From the NCBI GenBank assembly GCA_016756725.1, contig JAESII010000007.1:148985-212984 (forward strand): a stretch of 64,000 nucleotides of DNA. Direction: 5' to 3'. The position numbers and the translations under genes were made by a program. Below the pieces are notes generated by a model. That model was given only the letters and a program-made list of their open reading frames with translations. It searched no databases and had not been told where the DNA came from. The stretch comes from Synergistaceae bacterium. Lineage in GTDB: Bacteria; Synergistota; Synergistia; Synergistales; Aminithiophilaceae. This document shows, piece after piece, positions 48,718 to 58,623 of the stretch. Numbering within the stretch: the stretch's first letter is position 1; every line of letters begins with the position of its first letter.

Positions 48718-49401
48718 TCATTCAGTGAGGCGGTAAAGATGGAGCGGGCGGCCCACCTCACGATAACGTCTCTCCACCTGGGCCTGGCCGGAGGCGACGA
48801 GATGTTCCAGATAGCGTCGGGCCGTGACGCGTGAGACATTCAGGGCCTCGGCCGTCTCGTCAGCGGAAAGGGGCTCTCCCTTCCGTCGCAGGTGAGCGGC
48901 AACGCGCTCCAAGGTGCCTTGGTTGAGACCCTTGGGAAGGACCGAGAGGTTTTTCCTGTTCCTCAAACGCAGCAGGCCGTCGACGTCTTCCTGAGTGAGA
49001 GATTCCTCGGGTCGCGACAGGCGGCCATGGAGTTGCCGGTAGGCGTCCAGGGCAGCACCGAGACGTTCGAAGTTGAAGGGCTTGACGATGTAGTCGAAGA
49101 CGCCGCCCTGGATGGCCTCGGCCAGGGTGGCGGCGTCATGGGCCGCCGAGATCATGATGACGTCAAGGCGCCGCCCACTGCCTCGGAGACTTCGGAGCGT
49201 CTCAAGGCCATCCATGTCGGGCATGAAGACGTCAAGGATGAGGAGGTCGGCCCTGACCTTTTCGAGGAGCTCCAGAGCCCGCCGTCCCCCGGCCGCCGTG
49301 GCGACGACGCGGAAACCCTCGATGGAGTCGACATATCGCCGGTAGATTTCGGTGACCATCGGGTCGTCCTCGACGACGATGACATCAACAGGTCGCGTCA
49401 T
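48718..49401 (-). CDS. Response regulator (CitB/DcuR family)
   Basis: ATG at 49401: MTRPVDVIVVEDDPMVTEIYRRYVDSIEGFRVV...LLILDVFMPDMDGLETLR; DcuR-type C-terminal HTH. Confidence 0.9.
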   Translation of the reverse strand: MTRPVDVIVVEDDPMVTEIYRRYVDSIEGFRVVATAAGGRRALELLEKVRADLLILDVFMPDMDGLETLRSLRGSGRRLDVIMISAAHDAATLAEAIQGGVFDYIVKPFNFERLGAALDAYRQLHGRLSRPEESLTQEDVDGLLRLRNRKNLSVLPKGLNQGTLERVAAHLRRKGEPLSADETAEALNVSRVTARRYLEHLVASGQAQVERRYREVGRPLHLYRLTE

Positions 49402-51013
49402 GAGACTGGTCCCTCCCCTTGGGCATGTTGACGATCCATTCCGTTCCCTCCGGCGACGTGTGGAGAACGATCTCGCCTTCACAGGCCTCGACGAGGGTCC
49501 TCACGTTGTGAAGGCCATAGCCTCGGGCCATGGGCCCCTCCTTGGTGGTAAAACCCTTTTCGAAAATCCGCTCGACCCAATCGGCGGCGATTCCGGGCCC
49601 CCTGTCAGAGACGGAGATGAGGATCCGGTTCGATTCGTCAAAGACAGCGAAGCGCACCTTCCTCCTCTCGACCGGGAGAGAGGCGACGGCTTCGATGGCA
49701 TTTTCGAGGAGATTGCCGATGATCACGACCAGAGCCTGACTGTCGACGCTTCGCCCGTCATAGCAGTAGCTCTCCTCGTCGATTTCCAGGGTCACGGCCA
49801 GCTCACGGCAGCGCCCCATCTTCCCCAGAAGGATTCCCCCGACAGCGGGATTGCGGATCTGCCCGGTGACGATCCTATCCTGGGAGGCGCGGAGCTCGAA
49901 GGTCTCGGCGATGAAATCCAGAGCTCTCCGGGGCTCTCCGAGTTGGATCAGGCCCGAGATGGCCTGGAGCTTGTTGCGGAATTCGTGGTTCTGGACCCGG
50001 AGAGCCTCGAGATAGAGGCGGACACCGGTAATCTCCTCGGCCAGGCTGCGCAGTTCCGTCATGTCCCGAAAGCTGGCGATGGCTCCCACGACGCGGCCCC
50101 GATGGACCAGGGGGATCCGGTTCGTCATGAGTCTCGTCCCGAGGAGATTCTGCTCCTGATCGATTTCGGAACGACCGCTGGCGAGCACCGCCGGCAGGCG
50201 GGTGTTGGGGATGAGATCCTCAACGGAGCGGCCGAGAACCTCTCCCTCGAGGGAGAGGAGGCGCCGCGCCGCGCCGTTGATGAGGGTGATCGCCCCCTCG
50301 CCGTCGACGGCGACGATCCCCTCCTTGATGGAATCGATCATGCTTTCTCTTTCCCTGAGGAGTCTGGCGATCTCATGGGGCTCAAGTCCCCAGGTGCTGC
50401 GCTTGATGTTCCAGGCCAGGAAGACGGCTCCGGCGAGGGAGATGATCAGCCCGGGGAGGAGGGCCAGGAGGAGAGGGAGCACCATCCGGTCCAGGGCCTC
50501 GCTGATGTCGTCGATGAGGATGCCCACGGAGACCCCGCCGACCTGACGCCCCTCATGGTAGATGGGCACGAGGGCCCTCATGGAAGGTCCGAGAGATCCA
50601 ACGGCCCGGGAGATGTAGGACTCGCCCCGCTCAAGGACGGGACCGTGATCGCCCCCGACGGCCTGCTTGCCAATGCGCTCCGGCAAGGGGTGAGAGTAAC
50701 GCCGGTCCGTTAGATCGAAGACGACGATGAATTCGACGCCCGTTTCGCGCCGTATCTTGTCGGCAATGGGTTGGATCACCTCGCTGCCGCCGGGCCGTCC
50801 CACGTTGGCCTGGATGTCGGGAATCTCTGCCACGGAGCGGGCGATGGCCATGGCCGTCCGGGCCATTCGCGATTCAAGCTGGTCTTCGACGAGCTCCCAC
50901 GAGGCCAAAGCGACGGCCAGGACCCCGCCGACGGAGACGACGACAGCAAGGAGGAAGAACTGGGTCCTCAGCTTGAGCGGTTTTTTGCGGAAAGAGAAAA
51001 GGCCAGCCATCAT
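49385..51013 (-). CDS. Sensor histidine kinase (CitA/DcuS family, PAS domain)
   Basis: LRVQNHEFRNKLQAISGLIQLGE (H box of CitA/DcuS type), VVIIGNLLENAIEAV, SVSDRGPGIAADWVERIFEKGFTTKEG..RGYGLHNVR. Confidence 0.93.
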   Translation of the reverse strand: MMAGLFSFRKKPLKLRTQFFLLAVVVSVGGVLAVALASWELVEDQLESRMARTAMAIARSVAEIPDIQANVGRPGGSEVIQPIADKIRRETGVEFIVVFDLTDRRYSHPLPERIGKQAVGGDHGPVLERGESYISRAVGSLGPSMRALVPIYHEGRQVGGVSVGILIDDISEALDRMVLPLLLALLPGLIISLAGAVFLAWNIKRSTWGLEPHEIARLLRERESMIDSIKEGIVAVDGEGAITLINGAARRLLSLEGEVLGRSVEDLIPNTRLPAVLASGRSEIDQEQNLLGTRLMTNRIPLVHRGRVVGAIASFRDMTELRSLAEEITGVRLYLEALRVQNHEFRNKLQAISGLIQLGEPRRALDFIAETFELRASQDRIVTGQIRNPAVGGILLGKMGRCRELAVTLEIDEESYCYDGRSVDSQALVVIIGNLLENAIEAVASLPVERRKVRFAVFDESNRILISVSDRGPGIAADWVERIFEKGFTTKEGPMARGYGLHNVRTLVEACEGEIVLHTSPEGTEWIVNMPKGRDQSHDATC

Positions 51014-52383
51014 CAGGCGGGGACGAGAAGCCGTCGAGCCACCTCGAAGTAGACGATCAATCCGGCCACATCGACGACGGTGGTGATGAAGGGGCCCGAC
51101 ATGATGGCCGGGTCGACCTTGAGCGCGCGGGCCGTGAGGGGCAGGAGTATGCCGGCCAGATTGCCCAGGAGGACGACGGCGACGAGGGCGATGGCCACCG
51201 TGAGGGCCACGGCCGCTCCTGTTCCCAAAAGAAGGACGCGCCCCACGGCCAGGAGGGCCATGGCCCCGCCCAAAAGAAGGCCCGTGGCCGTCTCGCGCAA
51301 AAAGACGCGGGGCAGATCTTTGGCTTCGATGTCGCCAAGGGTCATGCTGCGGATGAAGAGTGTCGCCGATTGAGTTCCGGCGTTGCCGCCGGTGTCGATG
51401 ATGAGGGGGATGAAGAAGGCCAGGGCAATGGCGCTCTCCAGGGCCTCCGAATAGTTTTCCAGAATGGATGACGTTAGGATCTGAGTGACGATACAGACCA
51501 GAAGCCAGGTGAAGCGCTTCCGGGCCAGAGTGAAAAGCCCCGTGTCGAGATACCCTTCGTCAGTCGGCTCGATGCCGGCCATGCGCTGAAAGTCCTCGGT
51601 GGCCTCCTCTTCGACGATGTCGAGGACGTCGTCAAAGGTGACGATACCGACCAACCGCCTTTCCTTGTCGACGACAGGGAGAGCCTGAAGGTCATAGCGG
51701 GAGATGACCTGGGCCGCCTCTTCCTGGTCCGTCGTGGTGACGACGCTGACGGGGTCGTCATCCATGAGTTTTTTGATCGACACCTCGGGGTCGCTCAGGA
51801 TGAGATCCTCCAGGCTGACGGCGCCGAGGAGACGGCGGGATCCGTCGACGACGAAGGAGGTGTAGATCGTCTCCTTGCTCCGGGCCTGACGGCGGATGAC
51901 CTGAAGGGCCTGAGCCGCGGTCAGGTCGGCCTTGAGGTCGATGAATTCGGGCGTCATGACGCGTCCCGTAGAACCCTCGGGATAGTTGAGAAGACTGTTG
52001 GCGAGAGTCCTCTCCTCGGCCGGCAGATGAAGAAGGAGCTTCTTCACCGTCTTCGCCGGCAGTTCGTCGAAAAGCTCCGTCCGGTCGTCATCGGACATGT
52101 CCAGGATAATCTCGGCCACCTCGCCATCGGTGAAGTGGGCCAGCAGATCCTCCCTTTCGTCGCCCTCCATGAACTCGAAGACCTCGATGGCCTGGTCCTT
52201 GGGCAGAAGGCGGAAGAGCAGAACCCTCACCGCCGGTGGGATCTGGTTCAGAAGATCGGCGACGTCGATCGACTCCTGAGCGGAGAGAAGGGCCTTGATG
52301 GCAAGAAAGTCTTTTGCCTCCAGAAGATCGATGAGATGATCGTGAATCTGTTCGAGGCGCTGGTCCACGGGGATCACCTCCAA
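51013..52383 (-). CDS. mgtE: Magnesium transporter MgtE
   Basis: MgtE_N repeats, CBS domains, ALAFFIPLIIDTGGNAGTQSATLFIRSMTLGDI. Confidence 0.95.
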   Translation of the reverse strand: MEVIPVDQRLEQIHDHLIDLLEAKDFLAIKALLSAQESIDVADLLNQIPPAVRVLLFRLLPKDQAIEVFEFMEGDEREDLLAHFTDGEVAEIILDMSDDDRTELFDELPAKTVKKLLLHLPAEERTLANSLLNYPEGSTGRVMTPEFIDLKADLTAAQALQVIRRQARSKETIYTSFVVDGSRRLLGAVSLEDLILSDPEVSIKKLMDDDPVSVVTTTDQEEAAQVISRYDLQALPVVDKERRLVGIVTFDDVLDIVEEEATEDFQRMAGIEPTDEGYLDTGLFTLARKRFTWLLVCIVTQILTSSILENYSEALESAIALAFFIPLIIDTGGNAGTQSATLFIRSMTLGDIEAKDLPRVFLRETATGLLLGGAMALLAVGRVLLLGTGAAVALTVAIALVAVVLLGNLAGILLPLTARALKVDPAIMSGPFITTVVDVAGLIVYFEVARRLLVPA

Positions 52384-52474
52384 AGGGGAGAAACCGGACA
52401 GGGTACCCAGACAGAGCCCGGTCCCATTTCATGGTAGAGGCGAAAGGGCGAAAGGGAAAGGGCAACGAAAAAAA

Positions 52475-52502
52475 GACGAGGGGTCGCAAAGCGCCCCTCG
52501 TC
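52475..52502 (-). terminator. Rho-independent terminator after rpsI
   Basis: Minus strand: gacgagggg-cgctttgcga-cccctcgtc followed by ttttttt. Confidence 0.85.
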
Positions 52503-52524
52503 GATCTTCCCGGTGAAATGGCAA

Positions 52525-52920
52525 TTAACGCTTGGAGAACTGCCTCCGTCCGCGGGCACCCTTGAGCCCGTACTTCTTGCGCTCCACCATGCGGGAGTCG
52601 CGAGAGAGGAAACCGCCGCGTTTCAACACGGGGCGAAGCTCAGGGTTCATCTTGATCAGGGCGCGGGCGATGCCCAGGCGCACAGCACCGGCCTGGCCGG
52701 TGAGGCCGCCGCCTTCGGCCTTGACGAAGACGTCAAGCTTGCTCTCCATGCCGCTGGCGCGGAGAGGTTCGAGGGCGCTATTGGCCCAGATAAGTCTGGG
52801 GAAGTAGTTCTCCACGGACCGACCGTTGACGAGGACCTTGCCCTCGCCGGAACGGACCCGCACCCGGGCAACGGCAGTCTTCCGCCGACCGGTGCCCCAG
52901 AAGAAGTCAATCGGTTGCAT
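52525..52920 (-). CDS. rpsI: 30S ribosomal protein S9
   Basis: [32 protein letters not shown]...[24 protein letters not shown]. Confidence 0.98.
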   Translation of the reverse strand: MQPIDFFWGTGRRKTAVARVRVRSGEGKVLVNGRSVENYFPRLIWANSALEPLRASGMESKLDVFVKAEGGGLTGQAGAVRLGIARALIKMNPELRPVLKRGGFLSRDSRMVERKKYGLKGARGRRQFSKR

Positions 52921-52954
52921 TCACAGGACCTCCTTCCGTGCTCTGTCGACGGAC

Positions 52955-53386
52955 CTAAAAATCCAGGGGCTCAGGCTTCTGAGCCGCATGGGGGTGATTG
53001 GGACCGGCATAGACCTTCAGTTTGCGGTCATGGGAGAGCTTGCCCTTGGGCAGCATACCCCGGATGACCTTCTCGACGAGGCGATCGGGCCGCTTGGCCA
53101 TCATTTCGCCGTAGGTGCGGCTGCGGAACCCGCCGGGATGGCCGGAATGACGGTAGACCCGCTTCCGCTCCAGCTTGTTGCCGCTGATGTGGACCTTGTC
53201 AGCGTTGACGACGATGACGAAATCGCCCGTATCCACGTGAGGGGTGTAGATGGGCTTATGCTTGCCCATCAGAACTCTGGCGACCTGTGAGGCCATGCGT
53301 CCCAGGGTCTTGTCGGCGGCATCGACGACATACCATTTCCGCTCGACCGTCTCCTTTTTGGCCATGAAGGTACGGCTTTCCTTCAT
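52955..53386 (-). CDS. rplM: 50S ribosomal protein L13
   Basis: [70 protein letters not shown]. Confidence 0.98.
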   Translation of the reverse strand: MKESRTFMAKKETVERKWYVVDAADKTLGRMASQVARVLMGKHKPIYTPHVDTGDFVIVVNADKVHISGNKLERKRVYRHSGHPGGFRSRTYGEMMAKRPDRLVEKVIRGMLPKGKLSHDRKLKVYAGPNHPHAAQKPEPLDF

Positions 53387-53585
53387 AAAACCTTCACTCC
53401 TTCATCTAAACCTGTATTGACTTTGAAGGCACGAGTATCTATCTCGCCGCCCTGGTTGCAGAGGCGACGTCAATTCTATAAGAGGCCCCGACGGGTGTCA
53501 AGAAAAGACACTGCGGGTCGGTGTGTGGGGGGGCCGACCCTGGCGAGACGCCTTACAGAAAATGGCAGCTTCTTTCTCCGGGAAA

Positions 53586-54620
53586 TCAGAAGGCTCCCAA
53601 CCGGGGACTGCCGGTCTTTCCCGGAATCCGCCCCCTCTTGGCGACAGGACGGCCGTCAATCATCTTGAGATCCATCGTCATGTCCCGGGACGAGCCGTGG
53701 GCGATGTAGCTTCCCACGCCGAAGCCGTCGGCACCGGCTTCGGCGAGAAGGGCGATCCGTTCCGGAGTGAGTCCGCCGGAAACGAAGATCCCCACCTCGG
53801 CGAAACCTTCCAGGTCGAGGCGGGCCCGTATCTCCCGGACGAGATCGGCCGTGACGCCGCCCCGTTCACCGGGGGTGTCGAGACGGATGCCCGCCAGTCG
53901 CCCCTGGAGAGCCCGGGCGACGCGGAGGGCCTCTTCGGCCTCGTCCTTGAAGGTGTCGACGAGGATGGTCCGCGCCTCCCCTTGAGGAAGGTAGTCGTCG
54001 TAGAGGTGGGCCAGCTCGACGGTATCGCCGACGATGAGGATGGCGGCGTGGGGAATGGTTCCCTGGGGCTGATGACCGGCGAGGCGCGCACCGAGGATGC
54101 AGCTCGCTCCGCTGCAGCCGGCCACGAGGGCAGCCCGCTCCATCGCCGGCGCGATGGCGGGATGAACGTGACGGGCTCCGAAACAGAGGACAGGTTTCCC
54201 TCCGGCGGCCTCGACGCAGAGAGACGCTGCCGTCGCCCAGGCCGTCGACGAGGCGAGCATGCCAAGCAGAACCGTCTCGTACATGCCGAAGGCCTCATAG
54301 GGACCTTCGATACGGACGAGGACTTCCTTGCCCTCGAAGCGGCTGCCCTCAGGGAGAGCCTCGATCTTCAAAGGAGCACCCTCCAGAAGGCGCAAAACCT
54401 CCGGGAGTCCCGCGAAGAGGCCTTCCCTGCGACAGAAGATCTCTGCCACGACCGACGTGGCCGCCCGCCCCGAAGCCCGAAGAAGCTCCAGAGTTTTGAC
54501 GAAGTAGATATCCGTCGTGTGACCGGCGAGGATTTCCTCGTGAGTCGCCGAAAGGAGTCTCCCCGGAGCGACGTCGAGGCCGCGGGCCTCGGCGAGAGTC
54601 TCAAGCCGTTTCTGGGCCAT
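53586..54620 (-). CDS. Nicotinate phosphoribosyltransferase
   Basis: FRASGRAATSVVAEIFCRREGLFAGLPEVLRLL, FGARHVHPAIAPAMERAALVAGCSGASCILGARLAGHQPQGTIPHAAILIVGDT, RLDTPGERGGV. Confidence 0.88.
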   Translation of the reverse strand: MAQKRLETLAEARGLDVAPGRLLSATHEEILAGHTTDIYFVKTLELLRASGRAATSVVAEIFCRREGLFAGLPEVLRLLEGAPLKIEALPEGSRFEGKEVLVRIEGPYEAFGMYETVLLGMLASSTAWATAASLCVEAAGGKPVLCFGARHVHPAIAPAMERAALVAGCSGASCILGARLAGHQPQGTIPHAAILIVGDTVELAHLYDDYLPQGEARTILVDTFKDEAEEALRVARALQGRLAGIRLDTPGERGGVTADLVREIRARLDLEGFAEVGIFVSGGLTPERIALLAEAGADGFGVGSYIAHGSSRDMTMDLKMIDGRPVAKRGRIPGKTGSPRLGAF

Positions 54621-54633
54621 GTCAGGGCACCGG

Positions 54634-54855
54634 CTAGAGAATGACCAAAACGAGCGACGAAACCATAAAGAGTGTCGTCAGGACGACGGTGATCTTGGTG
54701 AGGATGGTGAAACGCTGCCACTGCCCACCCGTATCGGCCTGAGTTCCGCCTCCGAAGATGCCGGAGAACCCCCCCGTCTTGCGCTGCTGGAGCAGGACGA
54801 CAGCCATCAGGCCGACGGCTAGTGCGATGTGGATGAGGCTAAGGAATACTTTCAT
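54634..54855 (-). CDS. secG: Preprotein translocase subunit SecG
   Basis: MKVFLSLIHIALAVGLMAVVLLQQRKTGGFSGIFGGGTQADTGGQWQRFTILTKITVVLTTLFMVSSLVLVIL. Confidence 0.92.
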   Translation of the reverse strand: MKVFLSLIHIALAVGLMAVVLLQQRKTGGFSGIFGGGTQADTGGQWQRFTILTKITVVLTTLFMVSSLVLVIL

Positions 54856-55483
54856 GGTCTAAACCCCCTAGCGGTGTTCGATTGCAATCAAGAAGATATT
54901 GTAACACGAAAGGATCATCAAGCCTACAGGCCAAAAGGCGCGTGGCCTTTGCCCTGTGAGAATAGCGGGCCTTCTCGGCGCCGGCCATCTCGGCGAAGGT
55001 CCGCGTCTCGCCGTCGGGAATGAAAAGGGGATCATAGCCGAAACCTCCTTCTCCCCGGGGCTCTTCGGTGAGCATGCCCCAGCAGACTCCGGTGGCTTCC
55101 CACTCCCGATCGCCGGCGACGAGCACAAGAGAAGCGACAAAACAGGCACGGCGGTTCCTCTGACCTCTCATGGCCTCCAGCAGCCAGGCGATCCGCCCGG
55201 CGTCATCATCGCCCATTCTGGCGGAAAGAACGCCGGGAGCCCCTCCCAGCGCCTGGACCTCAAGGCCGCTGTCGTCGGCTAGGGCCGGCAGACCGGTGAA
55301 GCCGTTCCAGGCCCTGGCCTTGAGGCGGGCATTGCCGACGTAGGTTCTTTCCGTCTCGTCCACTTCCAGAGAGCCGAGACTGGGACCGGCAAGGACCTCA
55401 AGGCCCAGGGGGGAGAAGAGGGAGTCAAGCTCCCGTAGCTTATCCCTGTTGGAGCTCGCCAGCACGACGACGGCTTTCGGCAA
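54839..55483 (-). CDS. rdgB: XTP/dITP diphosphatase
   Basis: VVLASSNRDKLRELDSLFSPLGLEVL, NARLKARAW, LPALADDSGLEVQALGGAPGVLSAR, GGFGYDPLFIPDG. Confidence 0.95.
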   Translation of the reverse strand: MPKAVVVLASSNRDKLRELDSLFSPLGLEVLAGPSLGSLEVDETERTYVGNARLKARAWNGFTGLPALADDSGLEVQALGGAPGVLSARMGDDDAGRIAWLLEAMRGQRNRRACFVASLVLVAGDREWEATGVCWGMLTEEPRGEGGFGYDPLFIPDGETRTFAEMAGAEKARYSHRAKATRLLACRLDDPFVLQYLLDCNRTPLGGLDHESIP

Positions 55484-56231
55484 GAGCTTCCTCCTCCTTG
55501 TCCGTCAGATTGAGACTTTCCTTCTGAAGCTTTCGGATCCGGTCGAGGCCCGTCCCGGCGAGGTCCAGAAAGAGGTCAAGCTCCGCACGACTCAACGTGC
55601 CCTTTTCTCCCGTAGCCTGGACCTCAATGAAGGCTCCTTCTTCGTCGCCGACGATGTTGGCATCCACCTCGGCGACGCTGTCCTCCTCGTAGCAGAGGTC
55701 CAGAAGAGCCCGCCCCGCGACTTTGCCAACACTCACGGCTGAGATGAGGGACCGCAGGGGCAAGAGGTCGAGCCGTTCTTCCCTCAGAAGAAAGCGCAGC
55801 GCATCGACAAGGGCCACTGAGGCACCGGAGATGGCCGCCGTCCGGGTCCCTCCGTCAGCCTGGAGCACGTCGCAATCGATCCAGATCGTCCGTTCGCCCA
55901 GAAGGGAAAGATGAACGGCCGACCGCAGCGAACGGCCAATAAGCCGCTGGATCTCCTGAGCCCGCCCCCCGATGTGGCCGCGGACACCGTCGCGGATGGT
56001 GCGCGTCGCCGTGGCCCGCGGCACCATGGCGTATTCGGCCGTGACCCACCCCTGCCCGGTCCCCCGTAGGAACGGGGGGACCTTCTCCTCCACCGAGGCC
56101 GTGCAGAGGATTTTCGTCTGCCCCCAAGAGACGAGGACGGACCCTTCGGCGTAACGGTTGACGGCCCGCTCGAAGGTGATCAGCCGCAGTTCGTCGCCGA
56201 GACGGCCATCAAGGCGTCCGTTCTCCCCCAT
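55440..56231 (-). CDS. rph: Ribonuclease PH
   Basis: AEGSVLVSWGQTKILCTASVEEKVPPFLRGTGQGWVTAEYAMVPRATATR, EIQRLIGRSLRSAV, IWIDCDVLQADGGTRTAAISGA. Confidence 0.97.
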   Translation of the reverse strand: MGENGRLDGRLGDELRLITFERAVNRYAEGSVLVSWGQTKILCTASVEEKVPPFLRGTGQGWVTAEYAMVPRATATRTIRDGVRGHIGGRAQEIQRLIGRSLRSAVHLSLLGERTIWIDCDVLQADGGTRTAAISGASVALVDALRFLLREERLDLLPLRSLISAVSVGKVAGRALLDLCYEEDSVAEVDANIVGDEEGAFIEVQATGEKGTLSRAELDLFLDLAGTGLDRIRKLQKESLNLTDKEEEALAESRRRAGELQQG

Positions 56232-56908
56232 CAGGAGCCCGCCCCCAGGGTCCAGGCGACGGTGAGATCGATGGGCTCCTTCTCGACCGGCTCCCGGCCG
56301 TTGACGAGGAAACGGACCCGCGAGAGGGGAGCGAAATTTTCCGTCAGGGTGCGGACAATGCCGGTGACAAGAAGCAGACCCTCTTCGGCCGTGATGGCCT
56401 GAAGGGAGGCTACAAAGGGTGCGTTGACGTCAACGTAGGCCGTCTCGCCGCTCCGGAAGAGGTGGAGCACCTGGACCTCGTCCTTGAGGACGTTCTGGCT
56501 CTTGAGACGGGCGAAGAGCTCCGAGAGGGAGCGACGGGCATCGTCCTCGAAGACGCCGGGAATCATCTCGAGAGTCTGGATCTTGAAGGCATCGCCCTCG
56601 GGAACGTAGAGTCTGACGGCGACCCGCTGGACCGAGCCGGAGGCGCTTCCGGCTCCGCTTTCGACGAGAAGGCGAGCGGCATCGCTTCCGGAGGAGACGA
56701 CATCCTTCTCGCTGGTCACGCCTCGCTTATCGAGGTAACGGAGCACCAGCGACGTCGATCCGTACCCGACGGCGAAACAGAGGGCGATCACCGAGACCCA
56801 GGCGATGATCCTGTAGGGAAGTTTGGCCTTCTGAGCCTCCTCATCGCGTGTTCTGCGAGGGATGATGGCCTCCATCTCCTGTTGATCAATCGGTTCTTTC
56901 ATCGTCAT
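56231..56908 (-). CDS. GerMN-domain lipoprotein-like/membrane-anchored protein
   Basis: N-terminal TM, then VRLYVPEGDAFKIQTLEMIPGVFEDDARRSLSELFARLKSQNVL...VLHLFRSGETAYVDVNAPFVASLQAITAEEGLLLVTGIVRTLTENF. Confidence 0.8.
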   Translation of the reverse strand: MTMKEPIDQQEMEAIIPRRTRDEEAQKAKLPYRIIAWVSVIALCFAVGYGSTSLVLRYLDKRGVTSEKDVVSSGSDAARLLVESGAGSASGSVQRVAVRLYVPEGDAFKIQTLEMIPGVFEDDARRSLSELFARLKSQNVLKDEVQVLHLFRSGETAYVDVNAPFVASLQAITAEEGLLLVTGIVRTLTENFAPLSRVRFLVNGREPVEKEPIDLTVAWTLGAGS

Positions 56909-56931
56909 CAGCCCTTTCGAAAAAGAAGGCC

Positions 56932-58623
56932 TCAGGGAGCCTTCTTGATGTAATCCAGAATGCCCGGCGCCAGGGCGGCGGCCAGGCGCTGCTGATAGGA
57001 GGAGTCGGCCAAAAGACGGGCCTCGGACCGTTCCGTGATGAAGCCGAGCTCAAGGAGTACAGCCGGCATGGCCGCCCCGCGGAGGACGTAGAAGGGAGCC
57101 TGGGCGACGCGTCGCATCGAAAGCTTGGCCGCCTTGCCCCTCTGGAACATGGCCTCGGCCAGGCCGGTGCTCTCGCTGATCTTGGCGTTCTGCTGCATGT
57201 CACCGAGAATCTTAAGCAGCAGGTTAGTCCTCTTGTCGGCCCCGCCTCCCCCGCCGTTGCCATCCAGCTCGGCGTTTTCGATGAGGGCCAGCTGCATGGC
57301 GTCCTTGTCAGTCGGCAGGGCCATCAGGTAGATCTCGATGCCCGTGGCATGACGGCCTGCAGGAAGGGCGTTGATGTGGACGCTGACGAAGATATCGGCC
57401 CCCCAGTTGTTGGCCAGCTCCGTCCGCTCGGCAAGCTTGAGGTATCGATCGTCGCGGCGGGTGAGCCGCACGTCGGCGCCGAGACGCTGCAGTTCCTTTT
57501 CCATTTTCAGGGCGATCTGCAAATTCAGGTCCTTTTCTCTGAGCCCGAAGGCGACGGCGCCGGGATCCTTGCCTCCGTGGCCGGGATCAAGGACGACAAG
57601 AGGCTTGGCTCCCTTGGCCGGAGCGGGACGGGGCGATGAAGGGGGGGGAGCCGGCATCGGATCCGGCGATGGCACAGGCTCCGATGCCTCTGTTCCGACA
57701 AGGAAGTCTACTACGTAGCGCGGTGGCGAGGGGAGGAAAAAGTGCTTCACCTCCCAGGAAGGGTGGTCGAAGGCGAAAGAGACACTCCCGCCGTGGTCGG
57801 TGACAGAAAGGGCCATGGCCCCGTCGGGGCAGTGCCTGTCGAGATCTCCGGGCGAGGCTCCCCTGAAGACGAGCGTCGTCTTGCCCGGCTTGAGGAAGAC
57901 CTTCGGGTCCTGGGCTCCGTCGAGGTCGAAAACGGCACGGATCGCTCCGCCCTGATCACCCCAGCGAAGGGCTCTGACCCCATGGCCCGTGAACGTCTCG
58001 CCCGATGGGGATTGAGTCCTCCCCGGTTCCAGAGCGGCCACCATCTCCTTTAGCCTTCGATCGAGCTCCGTCTTCGGCTCGCCTTCGTCCGGTTCGGGCT
58101 GGTCGGACACATCCGTGGCCTTTTCCGCTACGGGAGGCTCCGGCAGCGGAGCCACACCGGGCACGGAAGGCGTTGTCAACCTTGTTCGAGGCTCAGCCTT
58201 GCCTTCGCCGGCCCACCGGAACCCCCTTGCCGGCGGCAGGCCTTCGAGGAGGTTCAGCAGTCGGATCATCGTCGATGCCTCGATCCACCAGAGATCCTCC
58301 GCAGCGGTGATCGATGAGGCCAGGGGAATGATCTGGGCGTTGAAACGGGCCACGGAGGCGTTTTTGACGCACTCCAGTTCCCCCTTGGAGCCGGAAAGGT
58401 AAACACTTTCCTTCTCCTCTCTGAAGGGCAGGGCAGCCAATTTCGCCACGTCGCTCAGAGCGACGAGGCGCAAGCCTCCAGCGTCGCGGATTTCCACGGC
58501 GCCGAGAAGATCGTTGCCCTTCCAGAGATTCCAGGCCGCCCCCTCGGCGGAGGGAACCAGGCAGAAAAGGAGCAGAAGGGCAAGAAACCTAGAGACCGGC
58601 GATCGCCATGTCGTCAACGGCAA
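56932..58623 (-). CDS. N-acetylmuramoyl-L-alanine amidase with AMIN-like domain
   Basis: TTG start at 58623 with AGGAGG; VVLDPGHGGKDPGAVAFGLREKDLNLQIALKMEKELQRLGADVRLTRRDDRYLKLAERTELAN...FVSVHINAL. Confidence 0.9.
   Translation of the reverse strand: MPLTTWRSPVSRFLALLLLFCLVPSAEGAAWNLWKGNDLLGAVEIRDAGGLRLVALSDVAKLAALPFREEKESVYLSGSKGELECVKNASVARFNAQIIPLASSITAAEDLWWIEASTMIRLLNLLEGLPPARGFRWAGEGKAEPRTRLTTPSVPGVAPLPEPPVAEKATDVSDQPEPDEGEPKTELDRRLKEMVAALEPGRTQSPSGETFTGHGVRALRWGDQGGAIRAVFDLDGAQDPKVFLKPGKTTLVFRGASPGDLDRHCPDGAMALSVTDHGGSVSFAFDHPSWEVKHFFLPSPPRYVVDFLVGTEASEPVPSPDPMPAPPPSSPRPAPAKGAKPLVVLDPGHGGKDPGAVAFGLREKDLNLQIALKMEKELQRLGADVRLTRRDDRYLKLAERTELANNWGADIFVSVHINALPAGRHATGIEIYLMALPTDKDAMQLALIENAELDGNGGGGGADKRTNLLLKILGDMQQNAKISESTGLAEAMFQRGKAAKLSMRRVAQAPFYVLRGAAMPAVLLELGFITERSEARLLADSSYQQRLAAALAPGILDYIKKAP

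Noticed and set aside
52384-52524. Possible M-box riboswitch upstream of mgtE
   Set aside because: The interval is too short and is occupied by the rpsI terminator; no M-box-like structure could be discerned.
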